A DNA stretch of 64,000 nucleotides from Streptococcus infantis (GCF_000960085.1 NZ_JYGT01000010.1:186001-250000), one strand, 5' to 3'; shown: positions 20,146 to 29,181, counted from the first letter of the stretch. A program made the numbers and translations. Notes: a model not told the origin generated them from the letters alone.

Positions 20146-21666
20146 ATGGATAAGAGAAATAAGAAATACATGATGCATAAATACTGGGGGAAAAAACCAG
20201 CTGGTGAACTGAAAGATTTAATTTTAAAATATAGTAGTGAGGGTGATATTTTATTAGATCCATTTGCTGGTTACGGTAGTTTTGCTAGTGAAGCTATTTT
20301 GAATGGTCGCAATGCGATTTCTAATGATTTAAATCCAATTTCAAATTTTATAACAAAAGTATTAACATCAACAAGTATTGATTTTTCGAAATTAGACAAA
20401 ATGATTGAAGAAATTTATGATAAAACAATTTTGTTAAGAGAAGAGTGGTTTTACTATGAAGGAAAAGAGGTAATAACGACATTAAGGGATAATAATGGTA
20501 GAGTAAAGAAAATAAAGATAAAAAATGATGATAATAAACTTATTGAAGTCGTACCATCAGAACTTTATATCGAGAATTTGAAAGTTAAGGAAGAAAATTA
20601 TGATATAGGAGATTGGTTCCCAAACAATACCTTAATTCCTAATTCTAGAATATCTGCAAAAGTAGATATGAAGGTATCAGACTTATTTGATGTACGAAGT
20701 TTATCATGTCATGCGCGTCTTCTTTCAATAATTAATAATTTTGAGGATTCTCAAGAGAAGGATGCTTTATTACTTGCCTTTACATCTAATCTAGCAAATT
20801 GTTCTAAATTAGTTCCTCCGATTAAAAGTAGGGGAGATATGTCACAAGGCGCATGGATGACAGGCTTTTATATTGGACCAACTTATTTGGAAAACAATGT
20901 TTTTCATTATTTTTTTAATAGAGTTAGGAAAGTAGTAAATGGCAAAAAAGAATTTATGGAAGAGTATTCTACTTTATTTCCAAAAGGAAAGATAAAGATA
21001 GAGAGTTTTGATGCTAAAGACTTGTTAATAAATTCAAATTCTATAGATTTAGTTTTTACAGATTTTCCTTATGGAGATGCCGTTCCTTATTTTGAACAAA
21101 GTGCTTTGTGGAATTTATGGTTAAACTTTAATGTTGATTATGAAAATGAGATAGTGATATCTGATAGTAAACTACGTAAAAAAAGTAAGGAACAATTTCA
21201 AATTGATATCGATCAAGCAATTTCTGAAATATATAGGGTTTTAAAGAAAGATAAATATTTTATTTTCACCTATCATTCATTATCTGGATTTGAATGGTCT
21301 TCAATAACAAATTCGTTATTTAAACATGGATTTGAAGTAGAAGATTGTAAATTATTAACTCAAAAAACATTCCCGCCAAGACAATTAAATAGAAAGAATA
21401 CAATAAAAGGTGATGTTTTAATTGTTTGTAGAAAAAGGGAGGGACTAAATAGGAGATCTGAGTTAACATTAGAGGAACAAAATCAGTTAATAAAAGATTT
21501 ATTTATTAGAGTTATAGAATTAGGACATAAAGATACTAATTCTATAATTGTTGAATTCTTAAAAGAATTTTTAAATTTAGGTATAACAGTAACAGATTCA
21601 AATATCTTTTCTCATTTATCTGAAGTAGCATATTTTGATGAAGTGTGGTCAATCAAAAATACGTAA
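20146..21666 (+). CDS. DNA methyltransferase (N6-adenine/N4-cytosine type), probable RM modification subunit
   Basis: A 506-residue SAM-dependent DNA methyltransferase. The SAM-binding motif is DPFAGYGS at 38-45, preceded by HKYWGKKP, a segment seen in DUF1156-like methylases. The catalytic motif IV reads TDFPYGD about 265 residues later. The large spacer between the two motifs may hold the target recognition region. It converges on a nuclease-like gene across a 20-bp-stem terminator, so it is probably the protecting half of a restriction-modification system. Base composition is more AT-rich than the flanking chromosome. Confidence 0.8.
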   Translation: MDKRNKKYMMHKYWGKKPAGELKDLILKYSSEGDILLDPFAGYGSFASEAILNGRNAISNDLNPISNFITKVLTSTSIDFSKLDKMIEEIYDKTILLREEWFYYEGKEVITTLRDNNGRVKKIKIKNDDNKLIEVVPSELYIENLKVKEENYDIGDWFPNNTLIPNSRISAKVDMKVSDLFDVRSLSCHARLLSIINNFEDSQEKDALLLAFTSNLANCSKLVPPIKSRGDMSQGAWMTGFYIGPTYLENNVFHYFFNRVRKVVNGKKEFMEEYSTLFPKGKIKIESFDAKDLLINSNSIDLVFTDFPYGDAVPYFEQSALWNLWLNFNVDYENEIVISDSKLRKKSKEQFQIDIDQAISEIYRVLKKDKYFIFTYHSLSGFEWSSITNSLFKHGFEVEDCKLLTQKTFPPRQLNRKNTIKGDVLIVCRKREGLNRRSELTLEEQNQLIKDLFIRVIELGHKDTNSIIVEFLKEFLNLGITVTDSNIFSHLSEVAYFDEVWSIKNT

Positions 21667-21667
21667 A

Positions 21668-21710
21668 TTCAAAAGTGGTCTGGCTAAAAGTTAGTCAGAC
21701 CACTTTTGAA
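21668..21710. terminator. Long bidirectional terminator between methyltransferase and nuclease genes
   Basis: Two 20-base arms match at 19 positions around an AAG loop, with AAAA and TTTT inside the arms. It would stop converging transcription from both genes. Confidence 0.85.
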
Positions 21711-21720
21711 ATTTAGTGAA

Positions 21721-22893
21721 CTAATTTTCGTTAACATAGACTATCGACATAGCTTGGACAGTGTAATCCTTTTCGTAACTTTTTTCCTTCTCATAATGAT
21801 ATTGGATAGTATTAACTTTATTTAAAGTAATATTATTTAAGAGCTCATTAATTTTATCAGAGATTTGACTGATATGCCCTTTCAATTTTCTAGCATCTTG
21901 AAATTTGTCCAGATAGGTAAGAAATATGAAGAAACGGTTATTATTACAAAACAATCGTTCACCTTGGTATTTATAGTTCCACCATTCCAATATTTTTGTA
22001 TTCTCAATGGTAGAAATAACGATTTGTTTTCTAGCTTCTGTAATTTCAGATAAAAATTTTGATATCACTGGATCACTGTCTTTTTCTTTCAGCTCTTGTA
22101 TTAATTGGTTTGTTTTCAACCCTCCCATTTTAGGAAGAGATAGTCTCTTTTTATTCGCCTTATAGATATTTTTAATCTTTTCGCTTTCGCTTTTTTCATC
22201 GGATTCTATTGGGATAAAGTCATCAAATCCATCTGTATTTTCATGTACCCCTTTTGAGAATAGGTTAAAATAGTCATCAGAGATATGTGTTATTTTAAGG
22301 TCGAAAGGAATTAATTTATCTTCAATCTTTACAAAAAAGTCAATATCGTGAATTTTTCTAAGCGTAGGTATGACATTGGGATGTTTTACTAATGTTAGTT
22401 CAATCAAGTCATTTGCGGTTTGATTATAAAAAGACCAAAGAGCGTAGTTTCGTACCTTTGTTAATAGATTATTGTCAAGTTCATTTTCTAGAATCTGAAA
22501 CTCTTTTATATTTTTATTTCTAACGAATGATTTTAGCAGAGAATCGACCTTGTCATCTCTGATTCCTGCACTATGAATAGGGATTTGAGATAATAGCTCG
22601 TTAAGTCCTTCAGCCTCTTTTTCACGCTCAAGAACTAATTTATTTCGCTGTTCTAAAATGAATTTTTCAATAATAGAGGTTTCAAAATCAGAATTAAACA
22701 GTGCATTCATTAAATCAAATTCTTTAGAATATTCCACTTCTTTTTTATTTTCCTTATAAAAATCTAGGATGTATTTTTTATTCATACTTCGAATCATTAA
22801 AAAACGATCTATACTACTTTCATATTTTCTAGAAAATTCTATTAAGTCTTTGTTTGATTCAAATTCTTTATGCATTGTGGTGTATATGTTCAT
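21721..22893 (-). CDS. Probable restriction endonuclease (PD-(D/E)xK-like)
   Basis: A 390-residue protein with no family certainly recognised. The segment HDIDFFVKIEDKLIPFDLKITH fits a PD-(D/E)xK core (Asp, then Asp-Leu-Lys), preceded by helix NQTANDLIELTLVKHPN, where restriction enzymes carry an acidic residue. The N-terminal half is helical and charged. Its place opposite a DNA methyltransferase is the main support for a restriction role. A TTGAAT-N16-TATAAA promoter and the palindrome TAGTTATAACTA lie upstream, so it can be expressed and controlled separately. Alternative: another type of defence nuclease. Confidence 0.6.
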   Translation of the reverse strand: MNIYTTMHKEFESNKDLIEFSRKYESSIDRFLMIRSMNKKYILDFYKENKKEVEYSKEFDLMNALFNSDFETSIIEKFILEQRNKLVLEREKEAEGLNELLSQIPIHSAGIRDDKVDSLLKSFVRNKNIKEFQILENELDNNLLTKVRNYALWSFYNQTANDLIELTLVKHPNVIPTLRKIHDIDFFVKIEDKLIPFDLKITHISDDYFNLFSKGVHENTDGFDDFIPIESDEKSESEKIKNIYKANKKRLSLPKMGGLKTNQLIQELKEKDSDPVISKFLSEITEARKQIVISTIENTKILEWWNYKYQGERLFCNNNRFFIFLTYLDKFQDARKLKGHISQISDKINELLNNITLNKVNTIQYHYEKEKSYEKDYTVQAMSIVYVNEN

Positions 22894-22924
22894 GGTAAGT
22901 TCCTCAAAAATGATTAATATATTT

Positions 22925-22936
22925 TAGTTATAACTA
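22925..22936. promoter_or_regulatory. 12-bp palindrome upstream of the nuclease gene
   Basis: TAGTTATAACTA is a perfect palindrome about 35 bp before the start codon and downstream of a candidate -10, the position of a repressor or controller-protein site. Confidence 0.35.
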
Positions 22937-22981
22937 GCTTAATAGTTGCTTTTTTATAGAATTGGTACTTGTTTATTCAAA

Positions 22982-24793
22982 TCATTGTTCATCATCAACC
23001 CCATTCAGGAAACCATAGCGCCCATAGCTATGATTTTTTGTAAATTCAATATAATTAATGTCATTATAATTAAGCTTTGGTAGATTTCTAGAGTTTTCAA
23101 TGACGATTAGTTGTCCTTCGTAAGCTGAAGACTTAAAGTATTCAAATAAGGCAATTTGCATACTTTCTGGAGTATCATTTTTTTCCCCTTCATCTAAGCC
23201 TAGTAGAGGAGTATCAAAAATGTAGAAGAATGGTTTATATTGAGCCTGTTGAGAGAATATTTTTCTTAAAGCTAAAACTACAACAGTATTTAAATATGCA
23301 ATAAAACCTTTACCATATCGGGCAATCTTCTTCTCATTCATTAGCGTAATATCAAATTCTTTCCTATCAAAACGACTAAAGCTGGCTTTGTCAAAAGCAC
23401 ACTCAGCTAGGATTGATTGTATATTTTTAGTCATATACTGCCAAAACTGAGCTGGGTATTCGTCTTTGGGAAGATACTCGACTTTTTCATTCTTCTCATT
23501 TTCTAAATCATCAATATCTTGAGACCAATTTTCTACCAATTTATTTATAGTTTCAATATCACTTTTTGTTTTGATGTATGATTTATACTGCTGAATTCTA
23601 TAGGAAAGTTTTTTCTCATCAGGTAGCAAGATATTATCAATTTCAGCTGAAATCATTTTCTTTTGCTGTTCAAGATTAGTTTTTGACTCTAATAGTACTG
23701 AAATATTTTGTTGTAAATCAGTATTCGTTTTATTTAGAGTTTCAATTTTACTAATTAAAGTGGTCAATTCCTCACTGAAAGAGTCAAGATGATGCTCCAA
23801 TGAATCTTGATTGATGTGATTATTACAGACGGGACATAAAGCTGAGTCTGCTACATTTGCTAATTCATTGTGTGACTCTACAATAAACGATAATCTATTG
23901 AAGTCAGATTGATATTGACTTGAAAGTTCATTGAAACGATTGAGTAATACGGATTTCTCAGATAGTTCAGAATCAATTTTTGCAATTTGCTGCAGTAGAT
24001 TTTCATGTTTTGAATTTGTACTAGTGAGAGTATTTCGCAAGTTATGTAACTTTTCTGATAGTTGATCAATTTCAGTTTCAATATCTATGACTGATTTTTG
24101 GTCTAATTCTTTTGCTAGTCGATTGTGATGCTCATTAAACTGGATTATCTTTGAGCTAATATAGTTTTTTACAGAGTCATGTCGTATTTTTCTTTCTTCG
24201 GCTGATTCTTGTTTCTTGATTTCAGAAAAATCTTTTCCATAAAGCAAGTAAAGAAGTGCTGATAGGTAAGCTGTTCGTTGGTTTGGCATCTGAGGTAGTA
24301 AAATTGATGTAGGACGATTCATATCATTTTCATGAATTATCCAAGAATTTATAAAGGTTCTAACCCCAAGTTTTTGTGTCTTAAAGTTTTTATTTTTAAC
24401 CACTGTAACTGGAGGAGTAATTCCAAAAACTTGAAGCCAGACATTACTTATTGGCTCTTTGTTTTTACTCTTGTTTTTTGAGTAGTATTCCCCTGAAAGA
24501 ATACTTGGAAGTGTAGATTCAACAATAATGGTATCTTCTTCGAGGTTTCGACTTAAAATAACTAGACTATCGTCAACTGAAATTTCTAAAGTAATGGTAT
24601 TGTAGTGTGTTGAAGGAGAAAAAGGGAGAGAAGAGCTACCAGTAAGATAGTCGATGCACTTAACAATGCAGGTTTTCCCGACATTGGAAGGTCCTGTGAT
24701 AATGTTAAGTCCTTTATTAAAATTTATTTCAGATTTTTTATGTATTCCAGTTACAGTTAACTTTTTCAAGTAAGATGCTTCCATAATAATCAT
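22982..24793 (-). CDS. SMC/Rad50-like ATPase of an ABC-3C (Lamassu-like) defence system
   Basis: A 603-residue ABC-type ATPase of the Rad50/SMC class. Walker A is GPSNVGKT (34-41); two long coiled-coil arms flank a zinc-hook CPVC near residue 320. The C-terminal half has a signature-like GKGFIAYLN and Walker B YIFDTPLLGLDEGE (about 525). Such ATPases are the sensors of ABC three-component and Lamassu systems, which detect unusual DNA structures and release an effector. The start overlaps the stop of the middle component by ATGA, so the three genes are one operon. Confidence 0.85.
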   Translation of the reverse strand: MIIMEASYLKKLTVTGIHKKSEINFNKGLNIITGPSNVGKTCIVKCIDYLTGSSSLPFSPSTHYNTITLEISVDDSLVILSRNLEEDTIIVESTLPSILSGEYYSKNKSKNKEPISNVWLQVFGITPPVTVVKNKNFKTQKLGVRTFINSWIIHENDMNRPTSILLPQMPNQRTAYLSALLYLLYGKDFSEIKKQESAEERKIRHDSVKNYISSKIIQFNEHHNRLAKELDQKSVIDIETEIDQLSEKLHNLRNTLTSTNSKHENLLQQIAKIDSELSEKSVLLNRFNELSSQYQSDFNRLSFIVESHNELANVADSALCPVCNNHINQDSLEHHLDSFSEELTTLISKIETLNKTNTDLQQNISVLLESKTNLEQQKKMISAEIDNILLPDEKKLSYRIQQYKSYIKTKSDIETINKLVENWSQDIDDLENEKNEKVEYLPKDEYPAQFWQYMTKNIQSILAECAFDKASFSRFDRKEFDITLMNEKKIARYGKGFIAYLNTVVVLALRKIFSQQAQYKPFFYIFDTPLLGLDEGEKNDTPESMQIALFEYFKSSAYEGQLIVIENSRNLPKLNYNDINYIEFTKNHSYGRYGFLNGVDDEQ

Positions 24794-25233
24794 TCCTTAT
24801 TTAGAATATGTTCATGAGTAAATGCGAGCAATTCTAAATCACTCATATTTTTTAAAGTATTGTAGATGCTATTGGTAACTACCTTATAGGAACTAGCAAA
24901 ATCAGAATTCAGTTTGTCGACTAAATCTTGACCTTTTTGAGTTATAGAAATTTTACCTATTTTCCCTTCATCTAATCTTATAAGATGTTTTGATACCAAT
25001 AGTAGAATCGCTTTTTTTACTTTTTCATGCCTGACAGTCAATTGTACTGAAGAATAAATGCTATCTCCATACAGGTTGATTTCACTAAATTTGAAATCCT
25101 TAGCATATAAGCTTAAAAAATTAATTAACCAAAGTCTATCGAGTGATAGGCTTTTTTTATTTAGGCAATTAATTGTGATTAAACATTGCATAGCTACTTC
25201 TGAAGTAGTATCAAATATATTATTCATTATCAT
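24790..25233 (-). CDS. ABC-3C middle component (winged-helix-like small subunit)
   Basis: A 147-residue protein between the effector-type gene and the ATPase, overlapping the first by 14 and the second by 4 bases. It has the size and pattern of ABC-3C middle components: LDRLWLINFLSLYAKDF near the N-terminus and a C-terminal wing-like GKIGKISITQKGQDLVDKL. In such systems it bridges ATPase and effector. Confidence 0.7.
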   Translation of the reverse strand: MIMNNIFDTTSEVAMQCLITINCLNKKSLSLDRLWLINFLSLYAKDFKFSEINLYGDSIYSSVQLTVRHEKVKKAILLLVSKHLIRLDEGKIGKISITQKGQDLVDKLNSDFASSYKVVTNSIYNTLKNMSDLELLAFTHEHILNKE

Positions 25234-26167
25234 CTACCCAGTTAAATTTGCCATCGTTTACTAGTGAATGACAAAGACCTTTCTTTTCAGAGTTACCAAT
25301 GAAGTTCTGGATTTGTGTTATCTCAGGTTTTGAAAATGAAACCGTTGTGATATGTTTGAGTGTTTCAGTAACTTTTTTGAATGAAGTTTTGTAATCTTCA
25401 AACAGTATATCACTAATTGAATCATAGGTTTCTTGCTTTAGTAGTGCAATTTGTTGTTCACTATCTTTAAAGCCGTCTCTAATAGCCCGTAATACATAAT
25501 CAGCGTTGAAGAAATTCACTCTTTGATCATGTAAGTGATTTCTGTACTTTTGGGGGAGATTTTGGACATTGTAATAATCTGTTTTTGGATTACCATCATT
25601 TTCAGAGTATGCAATTAAAAGTTGCTTACTGTAAACATCTTCAAATTCAACTAGAGAATCAGGAATAGGTCCTTTTTCTGGTAACTGAAGATACTGTGAG
25701 CCGATAACTATTTTTCCATTTTCATAACGGACTTTTGTAATTTCAATTTCACCAACAGATGGCAGTTCTTTTTTAAAAGTTTGGATACCTACTTTTCCTT
25801 GCAAAAAATTAAGAAAAAGTTGAGCACAAATTTCAGAAATTTCCAGTTCAGAATCATCTGTATAGAGCCCATATTGATGTAAGGTATCAGCTAGTCTATC
25901 AATGGTGTCGACTGTTAATTGATTTTCTATATGAGTTGTAAGAGCAGAGAGCTGAATAATTTTGATAAGCTTGTTAGCTTTATTCTTAGATATTGTATTG
26001 CCGGATGGCGAGAAATACCTATTAATTGTATCGGGCGCCAAATTGGAGAGGGGATTATCATCAGGATTCTCGATTGAATTTTCAATTAGTGTATTGAGAA
26101 ATTCACTTTTCGACATCTCTCCCCCTATGTTGACGTATAGCAAATTAAGGAATTCTGCAAATTGCAC
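25220..26167 (-). CDS. ABC-3C C-terminal-domain protein with unrecognised N-terminal part (putative effector)
   Basis: A 315-residue protein, first gene of the operon, starting at GTG with AAAGGAGGTG ahead. Its C-terminal part (about 200-275) fits the ABC-3C C-terminal domain: HDQRVNFFNADYVLRAIRDGF followed by LLKQETYDSI. This domain links effectors to the ATPase. The N-terminal 130 residues are helical (SKSEFLNTLIENSIE, NKANKLIKIIQLSALTTHIENQL) and carry no nuclease, protease or membrane signature I can see, so the killing activity, if any, is not identified. An initiation at the internal Met before SKSEF is possible. Confidence 0.7.
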   Translation of the reverse strand: MQFAEFLNLLYVNIGGEMSKSEFLNTLIENSIENPDDNPLSNLAPDTINRYFSPSGNTISKNKANKLIKIIQLSALTTHIENQLTVDTIDRLADTLHQYGLYTDDSELEISEICAQLFLNFLQGKVGIQTFKKELPSVGEIEITKVRYENGKIVIGSQYLQLPEKGPIPDSLVEFEDVYSKQLLIAYSENDGNPKTDYYNVQNLPQKYRNHLHDQRVNFFNADYVLRAIRDGFKDSEQQIALLKQETYDSISDILFEDYKTSFKKVTETLKHITTVSFSKPEITQIQNFIGNSEKKGLCHSLVNDGKFNWVDDNE

Positions 26168-26186
26168 TTATTATCACCTCCTTTTT

Positions 26187-26220
26187 TCCGATAGTATCCG
26201 AAAGCCTCCGAAACCATACG
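26187..26220. repeat. Four 10-bp phased TCCG repeats in the ABC-3C leader
   Basis: TCCGATAGTA, TCCGAAAGCC, TCCGAAACCA and TACG start at 26187, 26197, 26207 and 26217, exactly one helical turn apart, just upstream of the ribosome site of the ABC-3C operon. This is the expected layout for cooperative protein binding in DNA, or for a repeated RNA motif. Confidence 0.5.
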
Positions 26221-26343
26221 AGGTTAAACTTACAAATAAAGTATACTTTGTAATGTAAACCTCTCCCTAGATATAGATTTATTTACTAATAATTATATCA
26301 GAAAAATAAGGTTTTGTAATTTTATAATGAGTGCGTTTACAAA
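26220..26343. promoter_or_regulatory. Intergenic regulatory region with inverted and dispersed TTACAAA sites
   Basis: A 17-bp inverted repeat (arms 26220-26236 and 26247-26263, 14 of 17 paired) surrounds the perfect palindrome AAAGTATACTTT (26238-26249). The heptamer TTACAAA or its complement occurs at 26230, 26247, 26313 and 26337. The block separates the leftward ABC-3C operon from the rightward sigma-like gene. Individual promoters could not be resolved. Confidence 0.5.
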
Positions 26344-26369
26344 GTTACTATACAACCGAAACCTTGCCC

Positions 26370-26471
26370 TTGATCACGGCCTCTGACTTCAAAGGTGGAA
26401 GTTGTGAATAGCAGTTCAGTCTGTGAAGTCGACTGACCATGATTTAGCAAAGGAAATGCTGATGTGGTCAG
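26370..26471 (+). promoter_or_regulatory. Structured leader upstream of the sigma-like gene
   Basis: Several potential stems lie close together: ACTTC/GAAGT near 26383, the 8-bp palindrome AGTCGACT near 26427, and a long hairpin with CTGACCA/TGGTCAG outer arms and AGCA/TGCT inner arms (26433-26471). The region is free of good reading frames. Confidence 0.35.
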
Positions 26472-26538
26472 AAATAAAATTTAATAGTTTTTTTGGCATG
26501 AGTTATTCCTTTGTGAACGAAGGAATAGGTGACAAGAC

Positions 26539-27138
26539 ATGCCAATTAATGAACAACAACGCAATTCAAAATACACTCCAGATCGCTATAAAAGTGAAAA
26601 GCCATATAACGATGTACCTTGTGAACCTAATCAAGTTCTCGCTCCTTTCGTCATTAGAGACAAAGAGATGCGACAGAGCAAAGATATCAACCCTAACAAC
26701 TTAAAAACATTTAAGTTTTCAGGAAAATCTGTACTTGTAGGTTTTGTACCAGTTAATATTGAGGACTTTTACAATGTCGTAAAAATCTTTAATATGGATG
26801 TTAAGGAGTATCTTAATCGTTATACGAAATGTAATGACTTATCTTTAGATGAGATATTGGATAAAATGTCTAGTAACGAAGAAGTAGGTTTCGATCCAAC
26901 TGGAGTAGACTCTCACGAAGAGATTATTATGATGTTAGAAACAATTAGTGAACTGATTGAAGAAGTAGAACGTCGAAATAAGAAATATGGTCAAATCCTA
27001 AGACTTATTTATGAGAATATGGATATCGCAAAACAAGATATTATTTCTACACTTGGAATGAAAAAGACTCAAGGTTATGCAGCTATTAAGAAAGCTCAAG
27101 CAATGGCCAAGGAAGTCTATAGAGAATTAAATCAATAA
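26539..27138 (+). CDS. Sigma-70-like or HTH regulator (199 aa)
   Basis: The C-terminal 60 residues (RRNKKYGQILRLIYENMDIAKQDIISTLGMKKTQGYAAIKKA, read in parts) look like a sigma region 4 or related HTH. The N-terminus is polar and the middle carries an acidic linker. Proteins of this size, annotated as sigma factor-like, open the early region of related phages and conjugative elements. It faces the DNA polymerase gene across a strong terminator. It is a candidate for recognising one of the unusual promoter motifs described below, but this is not shown. Confidence 0.6.
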   Translation: MPINEQQRNSKYTPDRYKSEKPYNDVPCEPNQVLAPFVIRDKEMRQSKDINPNNLKTFKFSGKSVLVGFVPVNIEDFYNVVKIFNMDVKEYLNRYTKCNDLSLDEILDKMSSNEEVGFDPTGVDSHEEIIMMLETISELIEEVERRNKKYGQILRLIYENMDIAKQDIISTLGMKKTQGYAAIKKAQAMAKEVYRELNQ

Positions 27139-27178
27139 TAAAAGAAGTCCGCTATCCTATCAAGGATGCGGATTTTCT
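27139..27178. terminator. Bidirectional terminator between sigma-like gene and DNA polymerase
   Basis: TCCGCtATCCT pairs with AGGATgCGGA around ATCA, flanked by AAAAGAA and TTTTCTTT. Confidence 0.85.
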
Positions 27179-29134
27179 TTAGTCTTTTTGATAGAAGTAA
27201 CATTCATACCCTTCAGCTCGTAGATTGATGTCTCTCATCCAGATTGGAGAAATGGACATTTGATTAGATATTTCATCTAGACTTTGCTTTGGCAAGCACT
27301 CGATGATAAGCTCATCGTGAATATGGCCAACGATTTTCTTGTCGTTTAGTTGTTTTATCGAATGGGCTAGTATATCTCGACTAATTCCTTGAACGATGTT
27401 TTCTACAAACTTTGGGCCATAACTTTTCAATCTTTCCCATCGTTTTGCAGAACCGGTTCCTTCATAAGTTACCGATTCCCCTCCAAATTGATTCTCTCCA
27501 ATTCTTGGTTTCACATAAGCTAATCTACGCCCAGATGGGAGAGTAATAAATAACATTCCTTTTTCAACACTGAATAGAATTCCATGACTTTCCGTTTCGG
27601 TTTGTTCCTTGATAGCAGTCTTGACAGCCTTATCGATATCCCACCACAGTAGAACGATGTTAGGATTGGCTGATCGCCAAGAATCAACAAGAGGTTGTAG
27701 TTCTTTTTCAGCTAATCCCATCTCAATAGCTCCCATTGCTTTAAGAGCGCCCACAGAACCACCGTATCCTAGAGCCAGCTCTGCAATTTTTCCCTTTTGA
27801 CGTAAGTGTGCATTAACTCCATGTTTCTCCACTGGGACTTGGAACATTTTACTGGCACTGGCACAGTAAATATCTTCTCCTCTATTAAAAACTTTAGTTC
27901 TCCACGTTTCACCTGCTAGATGGGAGAGGACACGAGCTTCAATAGCAGAAAAGTCGCTAACAATAAATTTCTTATCTTTACTAGGTATAAAAGATGTTCG
28001 AATAAGCTGTGACAGTGTGTCTTGAACATCGTAGAGAAATTCAACAGTATCACTATCTCCAGTCTTAAAGAGTATTCTGGCTTCATTTATGTCTGTTAAG
28101 TGGTTTTGTGGTAGGTTTTGAAGTTGTACTAATCTTCCAGCCCATCGCCCAGTACGATTTGCTCCATAGAATTGGAACATCCCTCTTACTCGTTCATCTT
28201 TACAAACACAATTCATTATTGTCTGATATTTGGATACACTTGATTTTGCTGCTTGCTGACGTAATTTTAGAACCCTTGCAGTTTTTTCATCAACTTTTTG
28301 TAAAAGGTTATTTACGGTCTTTTTATCGAGTGAATCTGTTTCAATATTGTGCTCACGTAACCAACCAATCATCTGTAGAACGGAGTTGGGATTTTCAAGA
28401 CCTGTTAAGGTTTTCAATTCTTCTTGGATTTTTGCTTTACTCTCTGCATCAATTTTGATAGCTGACTGGACAAAGTCAACATCAACTCCTATACCGTAGT
28501 CATTGATATTCTGATCAAGGTGGTACTCATCCCAGACAAAGTCAGGAACTGGGAAGTTTTGCAACCTCTTTTTGATTGCTAGTTCAACTTCTACATCTCG
28601 TTTATTATATTCGATGAAATTTTTCCATTTCTCTGGCGCGTGATTTTCATAATTACGTGTTCGACCACCATTTATTTTTGTGGGTTTACAAGGAAGGCAG
28701 AAGTAGCGAATTAATTCCCTCCCAACTTTTAGTTTTTGTTCACTAAGTTTAAGAATCGTACCTACACCTTCAAGTGACAAGGGCAATCCCAAATAAGCAG
28801 ACCAAATCATGCTACATCGCCAAGAGTTTGGTGATAAAAAGCTCTCGTTAAGTAAGGTAGGGTAATGTTTCTTAATCCAATTAGACAGACAAATGCGTTC
28901 AAATGTTGCATTGAAAGCCCATTTAATGACTGTATCATCAATTAAGGCTTGTAGGATAAGATTTGGTAGTTTATCCTTAGTCAGATCATAAACAATTACA
29001 GGAGCATTATTGATAGATACTGCTATAAGAAGGATTTCAAAAGATTCATCTTCCGCATATCGATAGACTCCAGTTTTCTGTAGGTCTACATCACAGTAAG
29101 TTTCTATGTCTACTGATAGTTCTTTAATTTGCAT
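27179..29134 (-). CDS. Phage DNA polymerase, family A
   Basis: A 651-residue replicative-type polymerase. The N-terminal DEDD 3'-5' exonuclease has VDIETYC near residue 8 and NKRDVEVE further on. The polymerase domain has DFSAIEARVLSHLAGE (motif A) and GHIHDELIIE (motif C). It lacks a 5' nuclease domain, as expected for phage enzymes. It is the last gene of a leftward replication operon that begins at about 31.56 kb, and a terminator-like hairpin lies between it and the preceding small gene. Confidence 0.95.
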   Translation of the reverse strand: MQIKELSVDIETYCDVDLQKTGVYRYAEDESFEILLIAVSINNAPVIVYDLTKDKLPNLILQALIDDTVIKWAFNATFERICLSNWIKKHYPTLLNESFLSPNSWRCSMIWSAYLGLPLSLEGVGTILKLSEQKLKVGRELIRYFCLPCKPTKINGGRTRNYENHAPEKWKNFIEYNKRDVEVELAIKKRLQNFPVPDFVWDEYHLDQNINDYGIGVDVDFVQSAIKIDAESKAKIQEELKTLTGLENPNSVLQMIGWLREHNIETDSLDKKTVNNLLQKVDEKTARVLKLRQQAAKSSVSKYQTIMNCVCKDERVRGMFQFYGANRTGRWAGRLVQLQNLPQNHLTDINEARILFKTGDSDTVEFLYDVQDTLSQLIRTSFIPSKDKKFIVSDFSAIEARVLSHLAGETWRTKVFNRGEDIYCASASKMFQVPVEKHGVNAHLRQKGKIAELALGYGGSVGALKAMGAIEMGLAEKELQPLVDSWRSANPNIVLLWWDIDKAVKTAIKEQTETESHGILFSVEKGMLFITLPSGRRLAYVKPRIGENQFGGESVTYEGTGSAKRWERLKSYGPKFVENIVQGISRDILAHSIKQLNDKKIVGHIHDELIIECLPKQSLDEISNQMSISPIWMRDINLRAEGYECYFYQKD

Positions 29135-29148
29135 AATTCATCCTTTCA

Positions 29149-29177
29149 TAAAAAGGTGGCATAAAGAACTGCCACCA
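29149..29177 (-). terminator. Terminator or attenuator ahead of the polymerase gene
   Basis: On the minus strand GGTGGCA pairs perfectly with TGCCACC around an 8-base loop, followed directly by TTTTTAT. It sits between the 45-residue gene and the polymerase start, so it should lower or condition polymerase expression from the operon. Confidence 0.65.
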
Positions 29178-29181
29178 TGTT

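Noticed and set aside
26004..26024. CCGGAT followed by TACCTATT inside the ABC-3C effector gene as another copy of the bipartite element
   Set aside because: The spacing is 9 instead of 16 bases and it lies within coding sequence.
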